Positions 35,896 to 44,518 are shown, numbered from the stretch's first letter. The stretch is 64,000 bases of DNA from Maledivibacter sp. (GCA_025210375.1 JAOASB010000045.1:99826-163825); one strand, 5' to 3'. Made by a program: numbers and translations. Notes: generated from the sequence alone by a model not told the origin.

Positions 35896-35909
35896 GTGGT
35901 AATTACCAC
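35896..35909. promoter_or_regulatory. GntR operator, perfect palindrome
   Basis: GTGGTAATTACCAC is fully self-complementary and upstream of the repressor gene. A second, near-identical site precedes agaS. Confidence 0.75.
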
Positions 35910-36084
35910 TTTAGTTAAATAATAATATAGTTTCTAAACATTGTCAACACTAATTTTTCTTTTCCCCTGACAAAATTATATTTCTTATTTTATGGAATAA
36001 TGACCCTGTCCCCCCTGCTCACCTTAGGATTTCAATATCTACTGTAGTATATGCTAACTTCAACATTCACTTATGATTTTAGAT

Positions 36085-36121
36085 AAAAAAGCCATTTAAA
36101 ACTTATGAAGTCTTAAATGGC
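36085..36121 (-). terminator. terminator of the small Cys-rich gene
   Basis: On the minus strand GCCATTTAAGACTT pairs with AAGTTTTAAATGGC (one mismatch, three-base loop), followed by TTTTTTATCT. Confidence 0.8.
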
Positions 36122-36171
36122 ACAGTATATAATACTTTTAGGCAACTAAACTTATTTAAAAACCGGTTTGA

Positions 36172-36345
36172 TCAATAAAAGCGTCTTCGATTACGACAAT
36201 GCGTATGTCTTCTGTTGTGACAACGACAATCAAATAAGCGGTCGCCACAGTCACAATCCTCTAGCAAAAGAAGAAATAGGGGTAAGAATAACCCTTCATC
36301 ACTTTTGCAACTACAAAAACATCTATGAAATAATTTATTAAACAT
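36172..36345 (-). CDS. 57-aa cysteine/arginine-rich small protein
   Basis: A short frame beginning MFNKLFHRCFCSCKSDEG, with a leucine-rich core (LFLPLFLLLLEDCDCGD) and an Arg/His/Cys tail (CRCHNRRHTHC). It has eight cysteines. An AAAGGGGGG ribosome site lies about nine bases before the ATG and a clean terminator lies 50 bases after the stop, so this looks like a real single-gene unit. Similar tiny Cys-rich proteins with a leucine run occur in spore-formers. The function is unknown; a spore or membrane-associated role is a guess. Confidence 0.6.
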   Translation of the reverse strand: MFNKLFHRCFCSCKSDEGLFLPLFLLLLEDCDCGDRLFDCRCHNRRHTHCRNRRRFY

Positions 36346-36584
36346 TCTATTATCCCCCCTTTTAATCTATGGTTTGTCTTCTTTCAATAGTATAATATTC
36401 AAATAAGTGCATATGTGACATAAAACAACATATTTCGTAGAAAATAATATAGAAATCTTAAGGGAGGCAAGAATTGTTGGTAAAGCTAAAATATTATTTC
36501 CGAGAGGCCCAAATAACGGAAAATTTGAATTTGTGGGAAGAATTAATTAGAATAGTCAATCCTATAGAAATGACAATAGATATT

Positions 36585-37580
36585 TCATTCCATGTATTGT
36601 ATCAACCACTTCTTAGTTTCCATATTGGCAAAAGAAGCATGAACACTGTTATAATAAATCTTTTTATAATCTTCATCTGTAATACCAAATTGATCTAAAA
36701 CAATATCATATTCATTAGTCAATGTCGTATCTGATACTGTTCTATTATCAGTATTAATTGTTATTTTAACCCCATCATTATGGAAGTCAAAGAGGGGATG
36801 ATTATTTAATGAATCTACTGCTTTTGTTTGCACATTACTTGTTGGACATATCTCAAGGGTAACAGTTTTTTCCTTTACAATATGATAGGCTTCCTCACAA
36901 TCCTTTATGGCTACCCCATGACCAATTCTTTCTGCTCCTAACATTTCAACTGCTTCAAGTACATTTTCACCTATTCCAGTTTCGCCAGCATGAATAGTTA
37001 CCCTATATCCATATTCTCTTGCTAAGGAAATGGGTTCAATAAATCCTTTAGAAAATCCTTGCTCTTCACATGCACATAAATCTATTGCCACTACGCCCCT
37101 TCCAAGAAACTGCCTACCCGCCTCCACAACATCATATACAGTACTAACGGGCATATTTTTCAGACACGATAATATTAGATTACCCTTTATATCATAAAGC
37201 TTTTCTGCGTCCCTTATCCCAATTAGCACGCTTTCAATTATCTCTTCAAGAGTTAATCCTTTCTCAATATGCAATAAAGGAGCAAACCTTACTTCTATAT
37301 ATTTTATGTTTTCCATTGCGGAATCCTCAAGAAGCTCAAAACTAATTCTTCTGAGGCTTTCTTTAGATTGCATTATTTTTATAGGTAGCTTAAATCTTTC
37401 AAGGTATTCATTCAATGAGCTGCATTCTAAAGGTGCAATCATCATATTTTTTATTATTTTTATGTCACAACTGGGAATATCAATGTCCTCTTTTTGTGCT
37501 ATATCAATGATTGTCTCTGGTCTAACACTTCCATCCAAATGACAATGCAACTCGACCTTAGGCATTTTTGCAAAATCCAT
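36585..37580 (-). CDS. add: adenosine deaminase
   Basis: A 331-residue metal-dependent hydrolase that converts adenosine to inosine. VELHCHLDGSVRPETI near the start supplies the HxH zinc ligands, HAGETG the catalytic His and Glu, RIGHGV the next His, and NTDNRTVSDTTL the Asp pair. The ATG at 37580 after AGAGGTG is preferred; an upstream in-frame ATG at 37643 lies inside the riboswitch terminator. It is a single gene under an adenine riboswitch, so adenine availability should induce it. The family also includes adenine deaminases of similar size; adenosine is favoured by the text. Confidence 0.9.
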   Translation of the reverse strand: MDFAKMPKVELHCHLDGSVRPETIIDIAQKEDIDIPSCDIKIIKNMMIAPLECSSLNEYLERFKLPIKIMQSKESLRRISFELLEDSAMENIKYIEVRFAPLLHIEKGLTLEEIIESVLIGIRDAEKLYDIKGNLILSCLKNMPVSTVYDVVEAGRQFLGRGVVAIDLCACEEQGFSKGFIEPISLAREYGYRVTIHAGETGIGENVLEAVEMLGAERIGHGVAIKDCEEAYHIVKEKTVTLEICPTSNVQTKAVDSLNNHPLFDFHNDGVKITINTDNRTVSDTTLTNEYDIVLDQFGITDEDYKKIYYNSVHASFANMETKKWLIQYME

Positions 37581-37610
37581 ATAATACACCTCTTTCATAT
37601 TATTATCTAC

Positions 37611-37722
37611 AATAAAAAATTCCTGATCACAAAGAAAATGCACATATGTACACCCTCTTCGTAATCAGGAATTATCGGTTCCTGGTAGAGACCCCCAAAC
37701 CATATTATTGGGGTTATACGAA
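37611..37722 (-). promoter_or_regulatory. adenine riboswitch with terminator (ON switch) upstream of add
   Basis: The minus strand shows a purine aptamer: P1 TTCGTA/TACGAA (37717-37722 with 37658-37663), J1/2 TATAA, L2 AATATGG, J2/3 TCTCTACC, and J3/1 GATTAC. The base after the GA is T (position 74), which selects adenine rather than guanine. The 3' half AATTCCTGAT (37664-37673) can instead pair with ATCAGGAATT (37618-37627) followed by a T-run, forming a terminator. Ligand binding blocks that terminator, so the switch turns on with adenine. Confidence 0.92.
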
Positions 37723-37799
37723 CTAAGAAAAGACTTAATTAATATAACAGATATAATTTTCTTTTTTCCTATTTTACCATAAAAATAAAAGTAGTCAAG

Positions 37800-39050
37800 T
37801 CAATAAATATATCTTGGTAAAGTTGATCCAGCAGCAGGCATTATCAATATTCTTGAATTTCCCCCTAACTCAAGTAATGCAGCCTCTAATGCGTCCTGTA
37901 CAGACTTAAATGGTCTGAAATTGATTTTTTTCACTAATTCCTCTTCTAAATCCGATACCATATATATTTTTGCTTTTTGAAGTATCATTGCTATTGCTGC
38001 AGCTTTATGTCCTCCTAGCTTAAAGTCTTTCTTTATTTCCTGTATCATCTCTTTTGGTGTTTTTTTAAGCATCCAATCTTCAAAGGTTTTTTCTCCGAAT
38101 TTCTCATTTGCCGATGCAGCCAATATTATTATTCCACCATCTCTTACTGCATGCTTTGCGTTGTCCAATCCCTTTTGAGCCTGATATATGTTTATGTCCT
38201 TTGGATATCCTCCCGGTGATACTATGACTATATCGGCTTGCTTATTTATCGATATTCCATAGATTTTATCTAAGTATTCACAACCTTCTCTATGGGCTTT
38301 TATGTAATGTCCAGCAACTGCTTTTACTATCTCTTTTTTTCTGTCAAGTACTACATTTACGATAAAATCAATCTTTATAAATTCCCCTGTCTCATCTATA
38401 TCCTGCCTTACGGGGTTGGTTTCTAAATTTCCTGCATAGGCTTCTTCATTCACCATATTAGCATGATTTGCCCTAATTGCTTCATGGCTTGATACTCCGG
38501 GCATTAATGCCTTTGCCCCTCCACTATAACCTGCAAAATAGTGATATTCTATATTTCCCATACATATAATCCTATCGCTTTTAGCCACGGGTGTGAAGAT
38601 ATCTACAGGTGTCCCATTACTACATATGCCCAGATTTATGCAATCATCCATTTTACTATCTATCACCTTTATTTTACTACCATATACTTCTTTACCTACT
38701 AAAGCCCTCTTTTCTTCCTCTGTATGTCCCCTATGGCTTCCTAATGCAAGTACTATGGTTATATCTTCTTCTTTTATATTTGCTTTCTTAAGTTCTCTAA
38801 TAACTGGTGGGAGTACTGTTCTACTAGGCATTGGTCTAGTAATATCGCTTGTAACTATTGCTATCTTTTCGCCTTCCCTTACTATATCCCTTAATTTGGT
38901 TGATCCGATAGGGGTATTCAAGGCTCTCTCCACTTCTGCTTCTCCTTTTAAATCATATCCTATTTCCTTAGGCAATAGTTGACCCATATAATTTTTCTTA
39001 TCTATTTCAAACTCTACTGCACTTTTACCATATTTCAATTCGTATTTCAT
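37800..39050 (-). CDS. larA: LarA-family nickel-pincer enzyme (lactate racemase homologue)
   Basis: A 416-residue LarA homologue. SDITRPMPSRTVLP, LALGSHRGHTEEE and NIEYHYFAGYSGGAKALMPGVSSHEAI carry the conserved Arg, the catalytic histidines and the lysine that binds the pincer cofactor through a thioamide. The ATG at 39050 after GGGGGAAAGG is preferred to 39101. The family covers racemases and epimerases of several 2-hydroxyacids, so lactate is not assured. It is separated by about 11 kb from larCEB. No lactate permease or LarR-type regulator adjoins it. Confidence 0.88.
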   Translation of the reverse strand: MKYELKYGKSAVEFEIDKKNYMGQLLPKEIGYDLKGEAEVERALNTPIGSTKLRDIVREGEKIAIVTSDITRPMPSRTVLPPVIRELKKANIKEEDITIVLALGSHRGHTEEEKRALVGKEVYGSKIKVIDSKMDDCINLGICSNGTPVDIFTPVAKSDRIICMGNIEYHYFAGYSGGAKALMPGVSSHEAIRANHANMVNEEAYAGNLETNPVRQDIDETGEFIKIDFIVNVVLDRKKEIVKAVAGHYIKAHREGCEYLDKIYGISINKQADIVIVSPGGYPKDINIYQAQKGLDNAKHAVRDGGIIILAASANEKFGEKTFEDWMLKKTPKEMIQEIKKDFKLGGHKAAAIAMILQKAKIYMVSDLEEELVKKINFRPFKSVQDALEAALLELGGNSRILIMPAAGSTLPRYIY

Positions 39051-39173
39051 AACCTTTCCCCCAAAAGCAAAAATCATTTTTTCTTTGCTTATCTTCTTCA
39101 ACTAAAATATTAAATAATATTAATATCTATTTTAAACTAAAATCTCAAAATAATAAAGCTTAATATTAGGGGT

Positions 39174-39210
39174 GTATGGTTTTTATAGAAAGTGATTATG
39201 GAATTTGATC
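39174..39210 (+). repeat. R2 right-end remnant
   Basis: GGTTTTTATAGAAAGTGATT and the following ATGGAATTTGATC resemble the last 37 bases of R2 copies with a few changes. The rest of the element is absent. Confidence 0.5.
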
Positions 39211-39285
39211 ATATTTTTATAGGTCAGATACAATCTTTTACCATAACCATAAAAATTATTATGTCTATATTAGGGTACACAATAT

Positions 39286-39759
39286 TTATTTCTTCATTGT
39301 AATACATAAAATTTTCTCTTTATCATCAAAGTTTTTAGTTATCGATTCTACTTTATCCATATTTGTTATTACAACTGGAGTTATAATATCCTTCCCAGAC
39401 TTTTTCAAGTAATCAATATCTATCTCAATAATACCCTGCCCCTGTTTTACATTTCTGCCAATTTCCACGAGTCTTTTAAAGCCAGCTCCCTTTAAATCCA
39501 CAGTATCTATTCCTATATGAACTAATACTTCCAATCCTTCCTTTGTTACTAATCCAAAGGCATGATTAGTAGGAAATATTTGAGATATTTTCCCGTCGCA
39601 GGGAGCAACAGCAATTCTACTCTTAGGTTTTATAGCTACCCCATCTCCAACCATTTTACTTGAAAAAACTTGATCACTTACTTCTGTTATATCAATGACT
39701 TCTCCTTCAAAGGGGGCTCTTATATTTATTGTCTTATTTCTTTTTAATAATCTTAACAT
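39286..39759 (-). CDS. crr: PTS glucose-family EIIA (Crr-like)
   Basis: A 157-residue cytosolic phosphocarrier. The phosphorylated His81 sits in LVHIGIDTVDLKG and the second active-site His66 in PTNHAFG. The start at 39759 follows AGGAGG; longer frames upstream are not supported. It should donate phosphate to the EIICB encoded at 40203-41597, which lacks its own IIA domain. R2 copy 2 lies between the two genes, so it may be transcribed separately or read through. Confidence 0.92.
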   Translation of the reverse strand: MLRLLKRNKTINIRAPFEGEVIDITEVSDQVFSSKMVGDGVAIKPKSRIAVAPCDGKISQIFPTNHAFGLVTKEGLEVLVHIGIDTVDLKGAGFKRLVEIGRNVKQGQGIIEIDIDYLKKSGKDIITPVVITNMDKVESITKNFDDKEKILCITMKK

Positions 39760-39935
39760 TATGCTTCCTCCTAATAGATATTCTTCTTTTATCTTTTCCA
39801 AATCTAATCTTGATGCCACCTTCATATCCAAAATGAATATAACATGCCCATGTACTTCTCCCCTCATAAATAATTATAAACTTAAATATATCCATAAAAT
39901 TTATAAATATATTCAAACCTACAAATTTAACTTTA

Positions 39936-40094
39936 GAGGAAATTACATAACTCTTACTTGGCTAAACCTAATATGCGAATATCATCCTATATTTAATTGC
40001 TTAAGATATAAGCATATTTGATGGTATAGCTATTGGGTTTTTAGAACTACATATGATAGATAGTTTTTGTAGAAGGTAATTATGCAATTTGCTC
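39936..40094 (+). repeat. R2 element, copy 2 (full length)
   Basis: 159 bases starting GAGGAAATTACATAACTC and ending TAATTATGCAATTTGCTC, imperfect inverted termini of about 18 bases. The interior is colinear with 54391-54548 with scattered differences. It sits between nagE and crr, and the rest of that 440-base gap holds no gene. Confidence 0.8.
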
Positions 40095-40202
40095 TTTAGA
40101 TTAAAGGGTGTATCAAAATGATCGTATCCATTGATTTTGATACACCCCGGGTATTCATTCAATATGTTACCCTTTGACCTATACCATTATTATAATAGAA
40201 TA

Positions 40203-41597
40203 CTATGCGAATTCTTTAGATAAAAAGGTTTTCATTTTGTTGCATAATATTTCTACCTTTGTTCCTACAATTACCTGCATACTATTTTTACCCATTTTCA
40301 CTACTCCAGAAGCTCCTAGATTTTTTAACCTTTGTTCATTGACCTTAGAACTATCCTTTAGGGTCAATCTAAGTCTAGTTATACAAGAATCTAATTCTTC
40401 TATATTGTCTTTACCTCCTAAAGCTTCTATATATTGTTTTGCCAAACCATTCATATCATCCTTTGCATCAGAAATCATATTATTATCACTTGGAATATTC
40501 CCCATATCATCGGATATAATATCTAGCTTAATATTAAATTTCTTTATTGCAAAAACAAATACTACATAGTATATGACAGCAAAGATTAATCCTAAAGGTA
40601 TCAATAGCAATGGTTTAGTGGCCAAATTCCAATTGAGAAAATAATCTATTGCACCTGCTGAAAATCCAAAGCCATGGAGTATACCAAGTTTATAGGTCAC
40701 AGCTAATGATATACCTGTAAGTATAGCATGAATAGCATATAAAACCGGTGCGATAAACATGAATAGGAATTCTATAGGCTCTGTTATTCCTGTTAAAAAT
40801 GAAGTAAATGCCACGGAAATCAAAGCTCCTGCAACAGCTTTTTTATCCTCTTTTTTTGTTGTAGTGTATATAGCCAGTGCTATAGCTGGAAGCCCAAACA
40901 TCATTACTGGGAAAAATCCTGCCATAAAAATACCAGCATTTGGGTCCCCCGCAAAGAATCTATTTAAGTCTCCTGAAGCTCCATTGTATTCACCAAATAC
41001 AAACCATGTGATACTGTTCAATATGTGATGAAGTCCTGTAGGAATTAATAACCTATTCAATGTACCAAATACAAATAACCCACCTTCTCCGGCTTTGATT
41101 ACCCAGTTACCAACAGCATCTATGGCATTTTGAATAAATGGCCATACATACCCAAATATCAAACCTAGGGCGATAGAATATATAGAAGTTATTATTGGTA
41201 CAAATCGTTTCCCCCCAAAGAAGCCTAAGAAGTCTGGAAGTTTAATATTATGATATTTATTGTACATCCTTCCCGCTAGTACCCCCGCTATCATACCACC
41301 TAAAACAAACATATTTATTTTTTCATCTATAGCCTTTGCACATGCTGTCAATGTAAAATATCCAACTGCCCCTGCAAGCGCTGCTGCTCCGTGATTGTCC
41401 TTTGCGAAACCAATTGCAACACCTATGGCAAATAGGATTGGAAGATTGTCGAAAATCGCTGCTCCTGCTGCCGCAATAAATGGAGCTTTTAAAAGTACAC
41501 CAAATCTTAGAAGCAATGCAACAACCGGCATTACTGCTATGGGAAGCATTAAGGATCTACCCAGTTTTTGAAGCTTTCCTAAAACATTACTACTCAT
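40203..41597 (-). CDS. nagE: PTS N-acetylglucosamine-type EIICB (NagE)
   Basis: A 464-residue permease. The EIIC part (ten or so membrane segments) has NagE-specific text: LQKLGRSLMLPIAVMPVVALLLRFG, NHGAAALAGAVGYF, IKLPDFLGFFGGKRFVPI, RLLIPTGLHHILN. The EIIB part near residue 400 carries the phosphorylated Cys in LDSCITRLRLTLKD. It imports and phosphorylates GlcNAc (possibly glucose). No IIA domain is fused; the neighbouring crr fills that role. The leader carries a GlcT-type antiterminator site. Confidence 0.93.
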   Translation of the reverse strand: MSSNVLGKLQKLGRSLMLPIAVMPVVALLLRFGVLLKAPFIAAAGAAIFDNLPILFAIGVAIGFAKDNHGAAALAGAVGYFTLTACAKAIDEKINMFVLGGMIAGVLAGRMYNKYHNIKLPDFLGFFGGKRFVPIITSIYSIALGLIFGYVWPFIQNAIDAVGNWVIKAGEGGLFVFGTLNRLLIPTGLHHILNSITWFVFGEYNGASGDLNRFFAGDPNAGIFMAGFFPVMMFGLPAIALAIYTTTKKEDKKAVAGALISVAFTSFLTGITEPIEFLFMFIAPVLYAIHAILTGISLAVTYKLGILHGFGFSAGAIDYFLNWNLATKPLLLIPLGLIFAVIYYVVFVFAIKKFNIKLDIISDDMGNIPSDNNMISDAKDDMNGLAKQYIEALGGKDNIEELDSCITRLRLTLKDSSKVNEQRLKNLGASGVVKMGKNSMQVIVGTKVEILCNKMKTFLSKEFA

Positions 41598-41735
41598 AAA
41601 ATAATTCCTCCTTAAAATTTTTTATAAGATAATTACATAATCAATTGATAAAAGCATTTAAAACCCATAATTTAAATAGATTAGTACGATTTATTTAAGT
41701 AATCCAATACCCAATTATGTAATTGTCCTATTTAT

Positions 41736-41804
41736 TAAAAAAAGCATCAACCAATAGAAGGATATTTCAATCTATTAGGTTAATGCCTGATTTAACAGTA
41801 ACAC
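41736..41804 (-). promoter_or_regulatory. RAT antiterminator and terminator in the nagE leader
   Basis: On the minus strand GTGTTACTG-TTAAATCAGGCAT (41783-41804) closely resembles the GlcT RNA-antiterminator target of the Bacillus ptsG leader. It overlaps a terminator (GCATTAACC..AATAG with CTATTGGTTGATGC, 41744-41786) followed by a run of seven Ts. Binding of the regulator would block termination. Confidence 0.75.
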
Positions 41805-41811
41805 ACCTTTT

Positions 41812-42654
41812 TTATTTAATTTTAAGTCTCTCAATATGAATGGTCATATATCCAAGTTCTTGTTCCGGAACCTCTACTTCATACTCTTGTTCAATTTTAA
41901 CCTTTATCTTTTTTATAATTTCAAATGAGTCCGTAAATTCTTTTTTTATATTCTCCAGTAATGGATTATCTATATACTTTTTATTTCTGACCCTATCCAA
42001 TGCTCCTTGAAGATGATTAATTAGTCTCTTATAACTATATGTGGATTTATCTAAGGTTATGTTTAATCCTTCTTCTATAATTCCAATTATTTCATTTAAA
42101 ATCCTGGCATTTTTTACGGTTTCTCTGACATTGACGTTATTTCTACTGGAATGTAAATGCATTGCAATAAAACCTATTTCTCCAAAGCCCAGATCAATAT
42201 TTAACTTTTCCTTTATCATTTCTATACCTTTATATGCGATATCATATTCCTCTGGATATATTATTTCTATTTCATCTATAAATGGGTTTTCTATTTTCAA
42301 TCCCGTTTCTACCCTTTCAATGGCAAAGGCTATATGATCCGACAACAAAATATGTATATGGTTATCCAGTTCCCCTAATTTTCCTTCCGCCAAATCGATG
42401 ATTTTCTCACTTATTTCAATAACGCTAGAATCTATCTGCTTAATAAGCCTAAAATAATCCGTTTTCATTTTTTCACTATATGCCATAAATGACCTTTGAA
42501 TGTCTTCATCTGAAATATGTACCTTTTTATTTTCTTTCTTACCAAACCCGATACCCTTTCCCATGAGGATGGTGTCCATTTTGTTATTAAAATCATAGGC
42601 TAAAATTATATTATTATTTAAAACCTTCAATATACGATAATTTGTATCAATCAA
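41812..42654 (-). CDS. glcT: BglG/GlcT-family transcription antiterminator
   Basis: A 280-residue regulator with an N-terminal co-antiterminator RNA-binding domain (YRILKVLNNNIILAYDFNNKMDTILMGKGIGFGKK) and two PRDs containing conserved His residues (LDNHIHILLSDHIAFAIER; GFIAMHLHSSRN; MTIHIERL). PTS proteins phosphorylate these to tune activity. The start is a TTG at 42654 after GGAGG. Both its own leader and the nagE leader carry terminators overlapped by RAT-like sites, so it should control nagE and itself. Confidence 0.9.
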   Translation of the reverse strand: MIDTNYRILKVLNNNIILAYDFNNKMDTILMGKGIGFGKKENKKVHISDEDIQRSFMAYSEKMKTDYFRLIKQIDSSVIEISEKIIDLAEGKLGELDNHIHILLSDHIAFAIERVETGLKIENPFIDEIEIIYPEEYDIAYKGIEMIKEKLNIDLGFGEIGFIAMHLHSSRNNVNVRETVKNARILNEIIGIIEEGLNITLDKSTYSYKRLINHLQGALDRVRNKKYIDNPLLENIKKEFTDSFEIIKKIKVKIEQEYEVEVPEQELGYMTIHIERLKIK

Positions 42655-42670
42655 AATTACACCTCCTGTA

Positions 42671-42754
42671 TAAGTAAAAAGACGCAAACCTACATCCTAA
42701 TACAATATCGACTTTGCATTAGTACATAGGTTTACGCCCATGGAAAAGTAACGT
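42671..42754 (-). promoter_or_regulatory. leader terminator and second RAT-like site before glcT
   Basis: A 23-bp imperfect stem (42683-42705 with 42714-42736) is followed on the minus strand by TTTTTACTTA. Its 5' arm overlaps a RAT-like sequence, GTTACT..CCATGGGCGTAAACC, at 42729-42750. Confidence 0.65.
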
Positions 42755-42784
42755 ACCTAAATTATCATTTGTTATTATAGGTAA

Positions 42785-42814
42785 ATAATATCATACTTGG
42801 AAAACGTTTGTCAA
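42785..42814 (-). promoter_or_regulatory. promoter with overlapping cre-like palindrome
   Basis: Minus-strand TTGACA (42809-42814) and TATTAT (42785-42790) are 18 bases apart. TTGACAAACGTTTTCCAA around the -35 is a near-palindrome like a catabolite-response element. Together they suggest CcpA control of the PTS operon. Confidence 0.6.
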
Positions 42815-42837
42815 TATTTTTTTATTTGCTGAAACTT

Positions 42838-42855
42838 TAATTATGCAATTTGCTC
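42838..42855 (+). repeat. R2 right-end remnant
   Basis: TAATTATGCAATTTGCTC, identical to the right terminus of the full R2 copies, with no matching left end. Confidence 0.55.
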
Positions 42856-42857
42856 AC

Positions 42858-44393
42858 TTAATAGATAATTTCATAGGGTCTCATCATTTCATGGTCTTCA
42901 TGCTCTAATATATGGCAGTGCCAAGGATACAATCCTGTATAGGGTATAAACTTCATAATGATTCTTGTTATTTCACTGGGATTGGCTCTGACTGTGTCCT
43001 TCCATCCTCTTTCATTAAGCTGAGGTAATATACGGGGGCCAGTAAATAGAATTTCTTTGGTATTATTGTAATATTCCACATCAAAGGGCTGTCTATCTAG
43101 GATTTGAAAATTAACTAAATGTATATGTATAGGATGAGTAGAGTTCGCAAGATTAATTAGATTCCAAACCTCAACACTCCCAAATTTAGGTTTAATTGTA
43201 ATAGGATCATCCCATATTTTACCATCAAGGAGAAGAAAGGCCCTACCATATTTATCGGTTTGTCTTTCTAGAGTTAAGTTCCTTATCACCCGTGCTTCCT
43301 TTTGTTGTAGTGGGATTACTGTACTTAATCTACATGGAATTAGGCTATAGTCATAGCTTGAAGGAGGAAGTATAACTCTAAACTGCATGATTTTGCCCTC
43401 GGTTTTAGAATCTACAGGATTTCCTCTAGGAAAGGGAGAAGGTGCATCATTAGTGATCACAATATTTTGACCCCAAAATTTTGAAAAATCTATTATTACG
43501 TCTGCCCTTTCCGCTGGTGCCAATAGAATTTCTTTTGTGATGATAGGAGCTTCCAGAAGTCCCCCATCGGTTCCAATTTGATAAAATGGTTGATCAGAAG
43601 AAAGTCTCATTCTATAGAATCTGGAGTTTGATCCATTGATAATCCTAAATCTATATTTTCTTGGTTCAACCTCCAAGTATGGCCAAACCTTACCATTTAC
43701 CATTATGGTATCTCCAAAAAAATCAGGAACTACTGAAGGACATACATTAGGTATTGGCTGCTCAGGTCCACAGGGATAATAAAGGGAACCATCATCATTA
43801 AATGATCTATCTTGTATAAGCAATGTTATCTCATAACGTCCCCCTGGAAGCCCTAGGCATTTTTCATGATTATCACGAATAATATAGGCCCCGGCCAATC
43901 CCGCATATACATTAAGGCGTGTAATGCCAATAGCATGGGCATGATACCATAGAGTGGCCCCTCGCTGTATGTTGGGATAGTCATATATCTTCCTAGTAAA
44001 ATATGGCCCCACCTCCTTATATCCTTTTGTAAACCAAGCTTCTGGATATCCATCACTCTCTGGTTCTACAACAGCTCCATGAAGATGTATAACGGTTCTA
44101 ACTCTTGGTGTATCGGAGCCTGCTCCATGTACTGTAGTATCAATAGGCAGCAAATGCTTATTAGGCAGATCATTTATCCATTTAACTTTTATGGGTTTAT
44201 TTCTCTTGGCTTCTATAGTTGGTCCAGGGTAGCTTCCTTCGAATCCCCATACTAAAGTTGCAGGGAGATCCCTATGGAGTTTTTGTTTGAACTGATTCAT
44301 GGTCAATTCATAATAAGTGATACCATTTATTTTACCCTTTGCCCTAAGAGTCTTGATAATTGGTAATTCGTCAACAAATTTGGCAAGTTTCAT
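42858..44393 (-). CDS. cotA: CotA-like multicopper oxidase (spore-coat laccase type)
   Basis: A 511-residue three-domain multicopper oxidase. All four copper motifs are present: VIHLHGA, LWYHAHAIG, STHPIHIHL and PWHCHILEHEDHEMM, the last with the type-1 Cys and axial Met. There is no signal peptide, as in Bacillus CotA, which is placed on the spore coat. It oxidises phenols or bilirubin-like substrates with oxygen. An oxygen-using laccase beside an otherwise anaerobic gene set points to function on dormant spores. Monocistronic, ending in an R2 remnant. Confidence 0.92.
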   Translation of the reverse strand: MKLAKFVDELPIIKTLRAKGKINGITYYELTMNQFKQKLHRDLPATLVWGFEGSYPGPTIEAKRNKPIKVKWINDLPNKHLLPIDTTVHGAGSDTPRVRTVIHLHGAVVEPESDGYPEAWFTKGYKEVGPYFTRKIYDYPNIQRGATLWYHAHAIGITRLNVYAGLAGAYIIRDNHEKCLGLPGGRYEITLLIQDRSFNDDGSLYYPCGPEQPIPNVCPSVVPDFFGDTIMVNGKVWPYLEVEPRKYRFRIINGSNSRFYRMRLSSDQPFYQIGTDGGLLEAPIITKEILLAPAERADVIIDFSKFWGQNIVITNDAPSPFPRGNPVDSKTEGKIMQFRVILPPSSYDYSLIPCRLSTVIPLQQKEARVIRNLTLERQTDKYGRAFLLLDGKIWDDPITIKPKFGSVEVWNLINLANSTHPIHIHLVNFQILDRQPFDVEYYNNTKEILFTGPRILPQLNERGWKDTVRANPSEITRIIMKFIPYTGLYPWHCHILEHEDHEMMRPYEIIY

Positions 44394-44462
44394 TAGATAT
44401 TTCTCCTTTCAACAAACTCATATAATATTTATATTCCTTTTTCCTACACATTAGAGCTATAA

Positions 44463-44504
44463 ATATATAAAAAGCCACTTGAAACTTTTAGAGCTTCAAG
44501 TGGC
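44463..44504 (-). terminator. terminator of the GerMN gene
   Basis: Minus strand GCCACTTGAAGCTC pairs with GAGTTT-like loop partner TTTCAAGTGGC and is followed by TTTTTATATA. It lies 15 bases after the stop. Confidence 0.8.
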
Positions 44505-44518
44505 AAAGAATAGTTACT

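Noticed and set aside
36474..36698. Plus-strand 74-codon frame after AAGGGAGG, starting TTGTTG
   Set aside because: The ribosome site is good, but half of the frame runs antisense through the end of add and its text becomes low-complexity hydrophobic; no family recognised. Kept out for lack of support.
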